From Alentia gelatinosa (taxonomy: Eukaryota; Annelida; Polychaeta; Phyllodocida; Polynoidae), in NCBI GenBank assembly GCA_950022655.1, contig OX465590.1, positions 41,933,718-41,997,717 of the forward strand: a DNA stretch of 64,000 nucleotides, in the 5' to 3' direction. Below the pieces are notes generated by a model. The model had not been told where the DNA came from and did not search any database. It saw only the letters and a list, made by a program, of their open reading frames with translations. How positions within the stretch are numbered: the stretch's first letter is position 1; each line of letters starts with the position of its first letter. Position numbers and translations under genes: made by a program. This document shows positions 44,216 through 54,811 of this stretch, in pieces.

Positions 44216-44755
44216 ACCTACCGTGACGTGGTTCGAACGGTAACGCGTAACGCGGTTAGAATGTAACGCGGTTAGAACGGTAACGCGTAACGCGGTTAGA
44301 ATGTAACGCGGTTAGAACGGTAACGCGTAACGCGGTTAGTATGTAACGCGGTTAGAACGGTAACGCGTAACGCGGTTAGTATGTAACGCGGTTAGAACGG
44401 TAACGCGTAACGTGGTTAGAATGTAACGCGGTTAGAACGGTAACGCGTAACGCGGTTAGAATGTAACGCGGTTAGAACGGTAACGCGTAACGCGGTTAGT
44501 ATGTAACACGGTTAGAACGGTAACGCATAACGCCAACGCGGTAACTGGGTTAGAATGGTAACGGTATGCTGTTATGGGGTTAGAATGGTAACCCAGTTAG
44601 AACAGCAATGCAGTAACGGTAACATGATAACGGAGTTAGAATCGTGATGGTAACGCGGTAACTGTAATGATACCAGATCAGTAACGTTTTCTTAGGTAGC
44701 GTAATGTGGTTTGAGTAACTCAATGTAACGCAAATGGGTAACGCATTTGTTTAAG
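44216..44755 (-). repeat. GTTAC minisatellite, right arm
   Basis: 40-bp unit (GGTTAGAACGGTAACGCGTA plus ACGC, then GGTTAGAATGTAACGC), the complement of the left-arm array; regular from 44235 to 44525. Confidence 0.92.
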
Positions 44756-45445
44756 CAGGTTTTGATAGTTATGGACATTTTTTTTATACTTATGGACATT
44801 TTGATAGTTATGGACATGACGAATGTCCATAAGTCTCAAACCAAGTCATTTTTGATAGTTATGGACATTTTTGATAGTTATGGACCGCACAGAGGCTCCG
44901 GTTCACTTAAACTGGTTACCCGCAGGAAGATCACGATAGCCCTCGACACAGAGGAATCTCAACTTGAGATCCTTGAAGTTGAGATCCCCTAAGATCGGCT
45001 GTGTAGACTAGAGACAACGTCTGAAAAACACTTTCCGCCATTGATCTCAAAGTCGGTCTCAGGATCTCGGATCGATCTTAGCGGATCTAAAGTTGAAATC
45101 CTCTCGACTGAAAACGCCCCCCTGATTCTGTAAGTGGACAACTATGCCCCCCCCCCCCCTCCCCCTCACCGCATAGTATTTCGATTACAAGTTGAAGAAA
45201 GCAAACAAAAGCTACTAAGAACTGTATAATGATATATCGCCGCAATTCTACAAAAGCTATAGATTGTGGCATATCATATACACATTGTCCGGTCAATGTT
45301 AACAGAGCTAGACGTTTAGCAATTTTGTCAAATTTGGCAAACACATAGGCATCCCCTACTTACTTGCTTATAGAGTTTTGAAGTGGTTCCCCATTTATAT
45401 AGTTGATGCTGATAAATGTTATGTCCACATCAACCTACCATGACA

Positions 45446-45720
45446 TAGTCCCTGGGCCAAGAAACCAAAATTTCCATTGCCCCCCTCCCCCCCCCCCCCC
45501 GAAACATTTATTTTATTGTTTTATCTTGTAGATCCATCCTTCTAGTTAACATTTCCACTTGTTGTTGCTTTGGCAAGTGGTCGGATTACTATGAGAACAA
45601 CTGTTGAAGAGACAGAGACAGAGAAATGTCTGAACACCTATAATTCTGAGTGCTGAAAATCATTACTTGGTTCTGTGTTCTCCTTAGATAAACCCATTTT
45701 CCAGATTGGCCCAGGGACTA
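45446..45720. mobile_element. MITE-like element with TAGTCCCTGGGCCAA ends
   Basis: A perfect 15-bp inverted repeat at 45446-45460 and 45706-45720. ACA on both sides may be a 3-bp duplication. The interior has a C14-type run near 45490. Confidence 0.55.
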
Positions 45721-45721
45721 A

Positions 45722-46377
45722 CAAGACAATATCTACTATTGAAAACAACTAGTTTTACATCAACATTCAAAGTATAGATGCATTATGGTAAATGTATGCT
45801 TATAAATTATGATATAGATATTTTTGCGACGATACCATCGCACCAGTGGGACATACCATATCCTTTACTTGCGATTGTTTGAGATGAAATTTATCGCAAT
45901 AAAGTCAACAAAAACCACCGATCCTGATCGATGGGGCCATAAAACGTGTGTGACAATTGGATCACAATAGTGGGGCCGGGCCTGGAATGTACTCAATTCT
46001 AATTAGAATGAATGTAAACAAATCAGTTTTGACTAATAATTGTCCACATTTAAAAATCACCAGGTGGCGTCTGCGTAAATTGTCCGATATGCCTTTAAAA
46101 GACAGGATTTCTCTACCTTTGGACATTACGGGTTATACAACTAGAGTGGCTTAAACTCTTTGGATGTAATTCTGTAAATTGTATCCCAACTGATAGTGTA
46201 TGAAATATTAGAAAAACTTCTGAATTTAGCTTACCATTTCTTTTGTATGAAAGGATATCTATACCTTACTTTTAACATTTAGAATACGTTATCTTTTGAG
46301 TTGTTGATTAGGAAGACAATGCCAGTTTTGAGTAGAGTTTCCAATCGAGGGATTTGCTAGATTATGATAGATTTCAT
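45722..46377. other. Spacer, nothing recognised
   Basis: A 65-codon plus-strand frame at 45957-46154 has no recognised family. Confidence 0.4.
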
Positions 46378-46517
46378 AATTAACAAAAGCCGGGCTGCAG
46401 AAAAATGTATTTATTGCACATGGAGATGATAAAACATTGCATGGTAAAAGCAGATAAACACATTTCAGGTAAAACGATAAAACGATAAGAGTGATAAACG
46501 ATTACACATTATGAGCC
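46378..46517 (-). repeat. Split direct repeat A, outer copy (140 bp)
   Basis: Same as 46771-46910 apart from one base I noticed (AAACGATAAGAG against AAATGATAAGAG). Confidence 0.92.
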
Positions 46518-46562
46518 CTATGGCGATAGGTAAAAGTAGAAAAAAAGGTGTGGGTGGGTGGG

Positions 46563-46772
46563 TAATGAAAAAATTCCCGTGCATCGACAGTGAATGCAAT
46601 AGCAGGAATGACGCTAGTAGAGGCGTCAGATGGTCATGTGACCAGAAAGTAATTAGCATAAAATGTTCGATTAACCACCGCATTGTTACTTGTTAGAAAA
46701 AATATGTTTGATTAGAACGTTGACAAAAACAGCCCGGCAGTAAATAATATGTAATTTACAATTACTGCACAA
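46563..46772 (-). repeat. Split direct repeat B, inner copy (210 bp)
   Basis: Begins TAATGAAAAAATTCCCGTGC and ends TTACTGCACAA. About five substitutions separate it from 51638-51847. It abuts repeat A directly. Confidence 0.92.
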
Positions 46773-46910
46773 TTAACAAAAGCCGGGCTGCAGAAAAATG
46801 TATTTATTGCACATGGAGATGATAAAACATTGCATGGTAAAAGCAGATAAACACATTTCAGGTAAAACGATAAAATGATAAGAGTGATAAACGATTACAC
46901 ATTATGAGCC
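46771..46910 (-). repeat. Split direct repeat A, inner copy (140 bp)
   Basis: Overlaps the last codons of the recombinase gene (to 46895). Confidence 0.92.
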
Positions 46911-47878
46911 AAAGAGGAGGCTAGGGCAGTAGAAGTCTGAGGGGGAACCGGCTTGGGTACATATGCTCGGAAGCCCCCGACCGAGGTCCAGGCCCCGTGG
47001 GCCATGATTTTGTCTTCGGGAACGCCCGAAAGCGCTGCTTGTTGGGCTCCCATCCTCCTGAGAGCGTGGAGAGTAAAGGAGTGCCATTGTGGGTAGCCTG
47101 TCGCCCGGAGGGCTGATCGCACAACCGGAAGTATGGCGTCAGGCCGTAGAGGGGCGCCGTTCTTGGAGACAAACGCCGCGGCTGAAGGAAGCGCGGGGAC
47201 GCGATCGCGGTATCTCTCCCAGGCCTCGTCCGGGCAGAAAGTACCGTTGGTGCGAGTCACGGGAATTGAAAATAAGCTCGCCGGTCCAGCCGAGGTCTTT
47301 GTCGAGCGAACCGTTATCATTAGGCCCTCGTCCGAGACCAAGATGTCCCTGCGGCCTAGCGTGTGGAGAGACGCCCCGATAGGGCCCGTCGTAAGAAGAT
47401 TTGACTGACGTAACAGCGTCGTGTAGCCGAGGAGGCGAAGGGACCGGGCCGCCAGCTGGACCGGGCCGGGGGCATCCAGCGCCATTAGCACGACTTTGAA
47501 AATGTCCAGCGGGACCGGAGCGGCTGGGGACGTCTGGTGTGAGGATAAGCGCTGGGCGCCCTTGATAGCGCAAGTAACTAGTATGGAATCGCAGACTCCG
47601 GTCGCGATACCGCTTGCTCGTAAGAAAGTCCGCGCCCCGGAGAAATAATTCCGGACAGACGCCGGGCTTTTGAAGCTATTCGCCAAAAATTGTATGAAGA
47701 GGGCGAGTTGAGTCGGGGACGGGTCGAGGTGGTTGAAACTTTGGGCCATCATGAACGAGACGTATGCCTGCATCTGGCGATGTAGGTTCTCTGCGGTGCC
47801 GATGGATGCTGCTGCCATCCACGAACTCCGGAGGGACGAGATGAGGCGGGGATTTGCGTTATCTGGAATACAGAGCAT
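46895..47878 (-). CDS. Tyrosine recombinase of the Ngaro-like element
   Basis: A 327-residue site-specific recombinase that would integrate the circular DNA copy. The N-terminal half is a SAM-like DNA-binding domain (HRQMQAYVSFM, FLANSFKSPASVRNYFSGAR). The catalytic domain shows the full set: Arg157 in GYTTLLRQSNLL, Lys194 in RSTKTSAG, His271 and Arg274 in TLHALRRMG, His294 and Trp297 in MAHGAWTS, and Tyr306 in GGFRAYV. All lie at usual spacing, so the enzyme looks intact. It starts 5 bases after the RT stop in another frame, so translation may depend on reinitiation or a separate message. Its end lies in repeat A. Confidence 0.9.
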   Translation of the reverse strand: MLCIPDNANPRLISSLRSSWMAAASIGTAENLHRQMQAYVSFMMAQSFNHLDPSPTQLALFIQFLANSFKSPASVRNYFSGARTFLRASGIATGVCDSILVTCAIKGAQRLSSHQTSPAAPVPLDIFKVVLMALDAPGPVQLAARSLRLLGYTTLLRQSNLLTTGPIGASLHTLGRRDILVSDEGLMITVRSTKTSAGPASLFSIPVTRTNGTFCPDEAWERYRDRVPALPSAAAFVSKNGAPLRPDAILPVVRSALRATGYPQWHSFTLHALRRMGAQQAALSGVPEDKIMAHGAWTSVGGFRAYVPKPVPPQTSTALASSLAHNV

Positions 47879-47883
47879 AAAAA

Positions 47884-50313
47884 CTACGTTGGAGACAACA
47901 CATATGATAACGGTGCTGGATCACGACGAGACAACATTCGATCCTTAACTAATTTGAGGGCAAGTTTAGCCTTATCCTGGTCAAAACTCGCGCAGGAGAG
48001 GGCATCCGCCAGAACGAGTTGGTCCTCCGGCTTTTGGACTACGCGAACGACAACATCGTGGAGGGCTTCAATCAACGCGATTTCTCGCGCGCAGGCGGCC
48101 AGAATTGGGTCTCGAGTCATTCCGGAGTTCAAAGCGTGCATTGCCGTTGAATTGTCCCTAGTGACTTGGATGATATGGCCTCGCGTTCCGGGTGGTCTCA
48201 ACGACTTGACCGAGAGGAGGCAGTTGATTGCCTCGATTTGGCTGATGTGATACGCCTGTCGGTATGCCTCCGAAAGGGGGATGCTGTAATAGGTTTTTGC
48301 TGTCTCACAAAAAGCGCCAAGGCCCCTCGGGCACGCATCGCATTCAATCTTGACCGAGGGCCGGTCTTTGATGATCAGCATTTTTCCATTTGAGTTCTTC
48401 GCGAAATCAGCGAACCAGACCAGGTCTTTCTTGCACTCGATGTCCAGCTCGACCGGGGCGTCGTCCTGTGATCTGCGCAATGTGTCCAACAGCCGGGACA
48501 TGTATCGTCGTGCCGGAGGGATACACTGGGATATGTGGTTGAGTTTGCCGCAGATCGACTGTAGTTGTTGCTTGGTGGCGTGGGTTCTCGTCTCCCAAGC
48601 CCGACACTCGTCTATAACGGCTTGGAGCTTGGTCTGAGGGATGGTGATTTGCATATCGATGGTATCGATTGTAAATCCCAACCAGTCGATATGAGTTGTG
48701 GGGAAAACGGATTTATCCGGGGCCAACTCCGCCCCCAGCCGCTGGCACACCTCTTCAAAGCCGGCAAAAGACCGGACAGCGGTAGAAAAATCTGAATCAA
48801 CAGATACGAAGTCATCTACATACGCTAACAGTTGAGCGCCACATTTCCGGTTCATTACCCAGCATAAAGCGTTAGAAACTCTCTGCTGAGCTCCCCCGGA
48901 AAAACGACAGCCAAATGATGGGCAGATGTCCACGTAGTATTTCCCGTGTTGTTGGAGTCCGAGTAAGGGATAATCTAGCGGATCAATCCGGAGCTGGCGG
49001 TATGCTCTCCGGAGATCAGCCTTCCAGATGAGCGCGCCTCGTCCGGCACGTAGCACGAGGGTAGCGCGGTCCGCGATTGTAGGCAGAGTGTATTGGCTTT
49101 CATGGCCTTGAAAATAGTTCTTAGCGATCCCGTCATTGACGCTTGCGCCTTTGGGGAAACTAAGGTCCATTATTACCCGTCTCTCCATCGGATCCCCCGG
49201 CTTAGGGCGAGTCAACAAAGGGCTCACCTGAGTCCAAGGTGAAAACGGGGGGGAATCGAACGGTCCAAGCATGGCGCCTAAACGTTTTTCTTTCGCTAAG
49301 AACGAATCCACTGCCGCTGGAAAAGCGATAGCAGACGCGTGGTTCTTGTAGGTAGGTATTGGAGGCCTGTCGGCTGAATACGAGCTAGGCCAGCCAAAAC
49401 GAAGGTGGTCAACTATGCCTCAGTCGTGATATCCGGTCAAAGCATCACTCCAGGCGTCACAGTTCATGTTGGAGGGGATCGGTATCCGGGCCCCCAAATA
49501 GTTTGGGACTCCGGAGCGGCGTACCTCCCGATAAATACTCATATGATCTGGAGCGTTCCGGGCGGCGACTGCCGAGGGGTGCGGCCAGGCCCTAAGCACC
49601 AATTCCATGTACTTCTTAGGGTTCATTGGGACGGCCCGGGCACCTCCAGCAGCCGGTCCAGTTACGCGGGAGTCCGTCTGGTCGTTCATTTCGACCGAAA
49701 CGTGAGTACTGGTTCTCCGTGGAGTGCTTGTAGCAACTGGTGAAAGGTCTGCATCACGAGCCAATGCCTCCACGGTATCCTCCAGGCCGTTGGGGACCAA
49801 CGCGGGGGTGTAGTAGGCACTCTCAGAGCATTCTGTTGTTGTGATAACATGTGAAAACATGTGGACCGGGGGTATCGGTGCACCGACCGCCTCTCCAGGG
49901 TCGGGGTATTCCTCCCGTAAGGAGCCGATACCATTGTCCAGCCTAGGCACAATTCCCTCCAGCCGTCGGTCTGGGGGCGCGTCCCGTGTGGGGCGGCACG
50001 GCGTGGAGGGGCCAGCTGGACCGGCCACGGTCATGAGAACATGAGGAACAACGCGATCACAAATGTCAGGAACATGAGAAGCAACATGGTCAAAATCATC
50101 AGGTACAATAGAACAAACACGTGAAAAAGAACAAGAAACATCACGATCATTTTCAGTTTCAACAGCACATCCCAAAGGCACACTGCCAGAGTCAGTAAGA
50201 GGTAGAAAGCGTGCCGGGGTGCGACCACGTGTGAGTTTGTTTTTGTTATGGTCGTCGCCAACCACGTGACCAGACTGCACGTGACTCGCACTGTTTATGT
50301 TTGGCAAAAGCAC
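47884..50313 (-). CDS. RT/RNase H polyprotein of the Ngaro-like element (one in-frame TGA)
   Basis: Two open stretches in the same frame, 50313-49420 and 49311-47884, form one 810-codon ORF. It is broken only by TGA at 49420-49422, and translation of the gap reads on as IVDHLRFGWPSSYS. The upstream part ends in the typical DIRS RT lead-in (YLGARIPIPSNMNCDAW, LTGYHD). Numbering from Met 49311, RT motifs are KADLRRAYRQL (Asp99) and AYVDDF (164-167). RNase H has Asp325 (ECDACPRGLGAF), Glu360 (SQIEAINCLL), Asp386 (TRDNSTAM) and Asp436 (ADALS), all present. The N-terminal 200 codons are low-similarity linker. The TGA is probably a late mutation, with readthrough as an alternative. Confidence 0.88.
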
Positions 50314-50468
50314 GTGGCGTTGGCCGGCACGCGGAGAACAGAACCGTGTACAACGATCAGGGCGGCGGGTGAAACATACATGTGCAGTGTCCGCGTCGCG
50401 TGAAAGTGCGCCCGACCTGGTAGAATTATAAAAGACACGGGTTCTGTACCTTTTTGTAGTCCGGTTTT

Positions 50469-51560
50469 TTACTTTCCAAACCCCGGAGCAGCGGGGGCCT
50501 TTTGTCCGGACCGGCAGTTGATTTGCGGGTGCGGGAAGGTTGCCGCCTTGTTATGGAGACATGATACGCATATATGCAGCTTCCGTACGCCTCCTTGCAC
50601 GTGATGGGTAGCTTCCGGGCATTCGTCTCGCTGGTACGGCTGACATGGCGGCCCGGGGCGGGCCCTAGCCACGTGATGCGGTAGGTCCAGGGCGGTCTGT
50701 CCCGGTCGAGCTGCTTCCTTTGTCTTTGTAGCGGTCGTCGCTTGGCCACCTGGCACGTGAGCCAGCCGTGTCTGCAGTCGGTCAATTTCATACGAATTTA
50801 ACCACGTAATCCTTCCGTTTGCGACCCTATCACACACTTCTTCGGAAAAACACCGGACATTAGGCCACGGGAAATCCCTCGCGTCATCCAAAATGGCCTC
50901 CAGGTGGGCCCCCATGGCGTCCCGGGTCTCCTCGTCCGGGGCGATTTTCGCTAATTGAAGGAAACCATACGCGTACTCCGGGATGGTTAGATCATCCACT
51001 CCCGTCTTTGTTCTCTTAGGGCCCCTAAATATAAAGTGGTGGGGCATCATGCAATTACCTTTAATGTCCGGTTGAAGAGCGGCCCGGACAGCCTGGGCCA
51101 CCCGGTCCGCGGCGTCCCCCTGCAGATCCAGGTCCGACATCTTTTCTGGGAGCACAGGTGTCGGTAGGCAGGCCGGGTGGTGAGGGTGGTTGCACAAACC
51201 CGAGCGGTAGTCGTGGTCACGGCTGGACGAGCGGCCTGCGGCGTTTCCCGCGTGCCGGTCAGCCTGCCCTGGCGCCTTGTTAGAAGCGTCTTGTTGCGCC
51301 GACTTGTTTTGGACAAGCTGCGATAACATCGATGTAATGCTTTCCAGCCTGCCGTCGATCGCGTCGACCCTTCCGGCAACATCTTGAATTTCTGCCGCAT
51401 TTCTCCTCGCCAATGGTCCGGAGCCCGAGGACGACGCCGGCGACCCAGGGACGCCATCGTGGTCGCCATCTTGGTCTGACATGTTTGCCGGGTTCTCTTG
51501 GTTCTTTTTCCGGGTCTGGTTCCGCTTTTTTTGAGAAATAGCTTGCTTCCGTCTGGGCAT
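50469..51560 (-). CDS. Gag-like protein of the Ngaro-like element
   Basis: A 363-residue first ORF. It has a basic start (MPRRKQAISQKKRNQTRKKN), a short helical segment (VAGRVDAIDGRLESITSMLS) that could form a coiled coil, and a conserved-looking core (DLTIPEYAYGFLQLAKIAPD, FPWPNVRCFSEEVCDRVA). The C-terminus is Cys/His-rich (CQPYQRDECPEATHHV, LHICVSCLHNKAATFPHPQ), resembling the Cys/His motifs at the end of DIRS-order Gag proteins. It starts about 80 bases after the 5' repeat and ends 155 bases before the RT frame. The Gag role is inferred from position and the Cys/His end. Confidence 0.75.
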   Translation of the reverse strand: MPRRKQAISQKKRNQTRKKNQENPANMSDQDGDHDGVPGSPASSSGSGPLARRNAAEIQDVAGRVDAIDGRLESITSMLSQLVQNKSAQQDASNKAPGQADRHAGNAAGRSSSRDHDYRSGLCNHPHHPACLPTPVLPEKMSDLDLQGDAADRVAQAVRAALQPDIKGNCMMPHHFIFRGPKRTKTGVDDLTIPEYAYGFLQLAKIAPDEETRDAMGAHLEAILDDARDFPWPNVRCFSEEVCDRVANGRITWLNSYEIDRLQTRLAHVPGGQATTATKTKEAARPGQTALDLPHHVARARPGPPCQPYQRDECPEATHHVQGGVRKLHICVSCLHNKAATFPHPQINCRSGQKAPAAPGFGK

Positions 51561-51637
51561 CTTGTGCTCGTTAAGAATTTAGTAATAAATATGTTGGTAA
51601 AAACCGAAAACGGTAGTAAAAATTTGAGCAAGAGCAG

Positions 51638-51847
51638 TAATGAAAAAATTCCCGTGCATCGACAGTGAATGCAATAGCAGGAATGACGCTAGTAGAGGCG
51701 TCAGATGGTCATGTGACCAGAAAATAATTAGCATAAAATGTTCGATTAGCCACCGCATTGTTACTTGTTAGAAAAAATATGTTCGATTAGAACGTTGACA
51801 AAAACAGCCCGGCAGTAAATTATATGTAATTTACAATTACTGCACAA
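51638..51847 (-). repeat. Split direct repeat B, 5' terminal copy (210 bp)
   Basis: The 5' end of the element in coding orientation; likely holds the promoter. Confidence 0.92.
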
Positions 51848-52050
51848 TGGAGACAAAATCTAGGAAAATTCCTCTATCTTTAATACGTTTCTTTCATTTT
51901 GTCATGTCATCCTTATTCTAATTTTAGCTTTAATTTTTGGTTGTTTCTTTTTTGTTTCCGTGACTTGGTTATCCACAGGAAAATATTTTGTTCAAGTGAC
52001 CATCTTTTGAGAAGTGATATCCACTCTTACTAGAGCGTCCTCGCGTGTCC
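51848..52050. other. Spacer
   Basis: Right flank of the Ngaro-like element; nothing recognised. Confidence 0.4.
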
Positions 52051-52374
52051 TATATACATTGCCTAAAGGTTAAAGGGTTCACATATGGTATAGCATATTG
52101 GAAAACAGCTATACCTTCACTATCTGCGTATTATTCACTGTGATATTGGGGAAGGAGCAGGGTGCCTGTGTCTCAGTGCCTTAGAAGTGTACCCAGCTGA
52201 CCATGATCAATCTATATACATTGCCTAAAGGTTAGAGGGTTCACATATGGTATAGCATATTGCAAAACAGCTATACCTTCACTATCTGCGTGTTATTCAC
52301 TGTGATATTGGGAAAGGAGCAGGGTGCCAGTGTCTCAGTGTCTTAGAAGTGTGCCCAGCTGCCCATAATCAATC
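52051..52374. repeat. 162-bp tandem duplication
   Basis: TATATACATTGCCTAAAGGT at 52051 and again at 52213; the two units are about 93% identical by eye. Confidence 0.9.
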
Positions 52375-53040
52375 ACTCAAGCCCAAAATACCTCAAGACC
52401 CACTGGTGCTTAATATGTTTGGATCCTAGCCTCAGGCACCACTTGCATGAATGAGAAGTTTACTGGGTGCAAATGGGTTACAGAAAAGATCTATAGACTG
52501 CATGTGTAACCCGAACCTTTTAATTGTTGTTCATTTATTATTACACGCTCATTCATCAATGATGAACATACCAAGTACTAGCACTTGATAATATCTTCCT
52601 CATTTATTATAAAGGATTGTAAACAGAGAAGGATTCAATTAAGAAATGTTTAATAAAAACCCAAAAACATTTGCTCCTAATTTTGATTAGAGAGCATGTT
52701 AAGACCATTTTTATAACATTAATGCTAAAATAAAAAGCCTAAAAAAAGAAGCTCTTCCTAATCTAACTACACACATGAGTGAGATCAATCGTCTCCTGAG
52801 AGCACCTACTCGTAATTGTGATGTTGTAGTTATATGGCTGAAGTTCTTATATCAGATTTTGAATATTACTATATACCGGTGCACAAATGTCTCACTTTTA
52901 CGCGATAAGAGAAAAGATTCCGTTGGGCCGCACCATGGCGTAAAATATTTTTACGCCACACCGTACCACATGACCTTATTTCGGAGGTTGAAATATGTTG
53001 ATAATGTGAGTACCAAAATGGCATTTAAATCGAATATCGG
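52375..53040. other. Spacer, nothing recognised
   Basis: AT-rich. A 90-codon frame at 52775-53047 shows no family features. Confidence 0.4.
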
Positions 53041-53043
53041 TAT

Positions 53044-53206
53044 ATAGTAATAAAAAGACATAGTGAGTGTGGCCGAATTCCATCTGTTCCTCGATATTTT
53101 AGTCAGAAATACTCACCTCAGTCTACGACTTCGGCGAGTATTTCTGACCAAAATATCTCTGAACAGATTCCATTCGGCCACACTAACCATGTCTTTCTAT
53201 ATTATT
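53044..53206. mobile_element. Foldback element 4
   Basis: Arms AAAAGACATAGTGAGTGTGG through CAGAAATACTC and the complement GAGTATTTCTGAC through CACTAACCATGTCTTT, about 60 bases each, loop about 20. Confidence 0.75.
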
Positions 53207-53546
53207 TTATTCAACAAGGTCTTCCTCTCTTACGACAGCGTGGGTGTCGGGGTTTTATTTACAGGCTATTTTCCATTGGCTGACTATTCGCCACCGGTCT
53301 GCAGTCGGGAACCACCGAACGATATTTTAGGGTGTACCAACGCCCAATTGGTGAATGGAAACAGGCAATCAGAGAAGTGTTCACCGATTAATTGTGCATA
53401 GATTATGCAATGAGGCCACTACCGACTGACTTGGTCAACAAACGGCAGAATCAAAGGGGTTTAAAATCTCCGGTGATGGTTATTGTGTTTGGAGAACAGT
53501 TCTGTCGGTATGGACCTGTAAAATGCGACAGAAACAAGGCATACAT

Positions 53547-54676
53547 CACTGCACGAAACTTACCGCTTTACATATGTATGCGAAACGCGTCTAACAGTAG
53601 GATTTTGCGTCTAGAAGTTAGACCTGTTATCTGTCTCGTAGACGCCTTATCTAGTGGCGTATATACATGTCCATGGTGCGGTCTTATATACGTCATATAT
53701 ACGCCTGATTCCGTTGTATATACATCACCATCCAATAGTTCCATTCTCTGCCACTTGGGGACACTACTGGTAGCATATTTCATTTGCCATTAACCATCCA
53801 AGTCTGTATTATATGAAAATTGCAATCTTATATATACCAATTTATTTTATAAAACCTGATTGAGTATAAATTGACTAATAAACCCTGCATTCTGTTTTTT
53901 TTTACCGTTTTTTAAAATAGATTTTACTTTGAAAACACCACTCTCCTGTTGGGTTCTAGGTATTCCATTATATAAGCGTGACTGAGAGTGTAGGTATTGA
54001 CTCACCGCCCGCTGCCCACTAAACTCACCGAGGATACTTCTACCAACATAGGGTGGCTGTGCGGGTGGCTGTGAGGGTGGCTGCGGACTTCGCACACTGA
54101 GAGAAGGGTCAGTGTTGGTGCATCCTCTACCAGCACCCACAGTACGGGCGGCCTGCGGTCGCGACCTGTGAATATCCCTCCATTCGGACTCCTACCCCTG
54201 CCTACCGGGCACAGGGCTTCACTGAGTGAATAGGGATACCCCCATACACCCGGGTCGGGGGGGGGGGGGGGTGAGGATATTGACTGAGGCTACCTGTACA
54301 AACGGGCTGGTGGCGGGTGGCGGTGGGTGGCGGCGGGTGGCGGCGGGCGGCGGGGGGAGGCGGGGCAGTGTTGGTACAGCCTCTACCAACACCCACAGGA
54401 CGGGGCGGACCGCGGGTCGCAATTTTTGTTGTTGTTGGTATCATATATACGCCTGGCGTATATATATCGCACAGAGCATGTTTTATCTTGGATACGCCAG
54501 GCGTGAAAGACAGCCAAGTCGCGCGCGGCTACATATGGAAACTACCTTGTAGACGCCCGAAACGCAGACGCGGATAAGAGGTGTATACAAATGTAAACAA
54601 GGCACGATACAGCCGATACGTGCGTTATCGCAATGGCGTATATATATATATGTAAAATAGTGGTTTTCGTGCAGTG
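53547..54676. mobile_element. Putative CACTG-ended inverted-repeat element
   Basis: CACTGCACGAAACTTACCGC at 53547 is mirrored by a segment ending TTTTCGTGCAGTG at 54676. CAT flanks both sides (possible 3-bp duplication), as in CACTA/EnSpm elements. GGCGTATATATAC motifs occur near both ends. A related end lies at 58230-58307. Similarity to that copy continues past the right end, so the border is uncertain. Confidence 0.45.
54045..54425. repeat. G-rich duplicated segment, 256-bp offset
   Basis: AGTGTTGGTGCATCCTCTAC at 54111 recurs as AGTGTTGGTACAGCCTCTAC at 54367, both preceded by GGGTGGC-type repeats. The stretch 54308-54366 has many G3+ runs and 54258-54271 is nearly pure G; quadruplex formation is likely. 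Confidence 0.7.
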
Positions 54677-54811
54677 CATGGTACCAATTTTTAGATAATG
54701 ATGTGTAGTCATTGGCCACCATCGGCCGACTTCAAGTAGAACTCAATTAATTGGTGCCGTTTTCATCGGCGAGTGGAAAATGGCTTTGTCTCATTTCAGA
54801 GCTCTCACACC

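Larger units (their letters stand above)
37602..44890. mobile_element. 7,289-bp palindromic element with 7-bp target duplication
   Basis: The ends are GTGCGGTCCATAACTATC and its complement, and both are flanked by AGAGGCT (37595-37601 and 44891-44897). The arms mirror each other from outside in: CCATAACTATCAAAAATGT repeats, a GCGTTAC minisatellite, an AT-rich spacer, the 16-bp minisatellite, and an ACATCC repeat, with a sharp pivot at about 41283. No transposase was found, so it must be mobilised in trans. A 7-bp duplication with long repeat-filled arms recalls Galileo/foldback elements of the P superfamily; Dada elements also make 6-7 bp duplications. The assignment is open. Confidence 0.8.
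37036..45121. mobile_element. GATCTC-rich element, copy 2, split by a 7.3 kb insertion
   Basis: The left part (37036-37601) matches copy 1 from its left end. The right part (44898-45121) matches copy 1's right end, including ACGTCTGAAAAACACTTTCC and CCGCCATTGAT. The 37602-44890 element lies between them. Confidence 0.75.
46378..51847 (-). mobile_element. Ngaro-like tyrosine-recombinase retrotransposon with split direct repeats
   Basis: A complete element of the DIRS order, 5,470 bp. In coding orientation the order is repeat B (51847-51638), gag-like ORF, RT/RNase H ORF, tyrosine recombinase ORF, repeat A (46910-46771), repeat B again (46772-46563), 45 bases, repeat A again (46517-46378). This A1-ORFs-B1-A2-B2 arrangement is the split direct repeat layout of Ngaro and PAT elements. 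No methyltransferase-like domain follows the RNase H, favouring Ngaro. Integration would be by recombinase through a circular intermediate. The copy is well preserved except for one in-frame stop. Confidence 0.88.

Noticed and set aside
47089..49743. Plus-strand frames opposite the Ngaro-like element
   Set aside because: Antisense shadows; the minus-strand frames carry all catalytic motifs.
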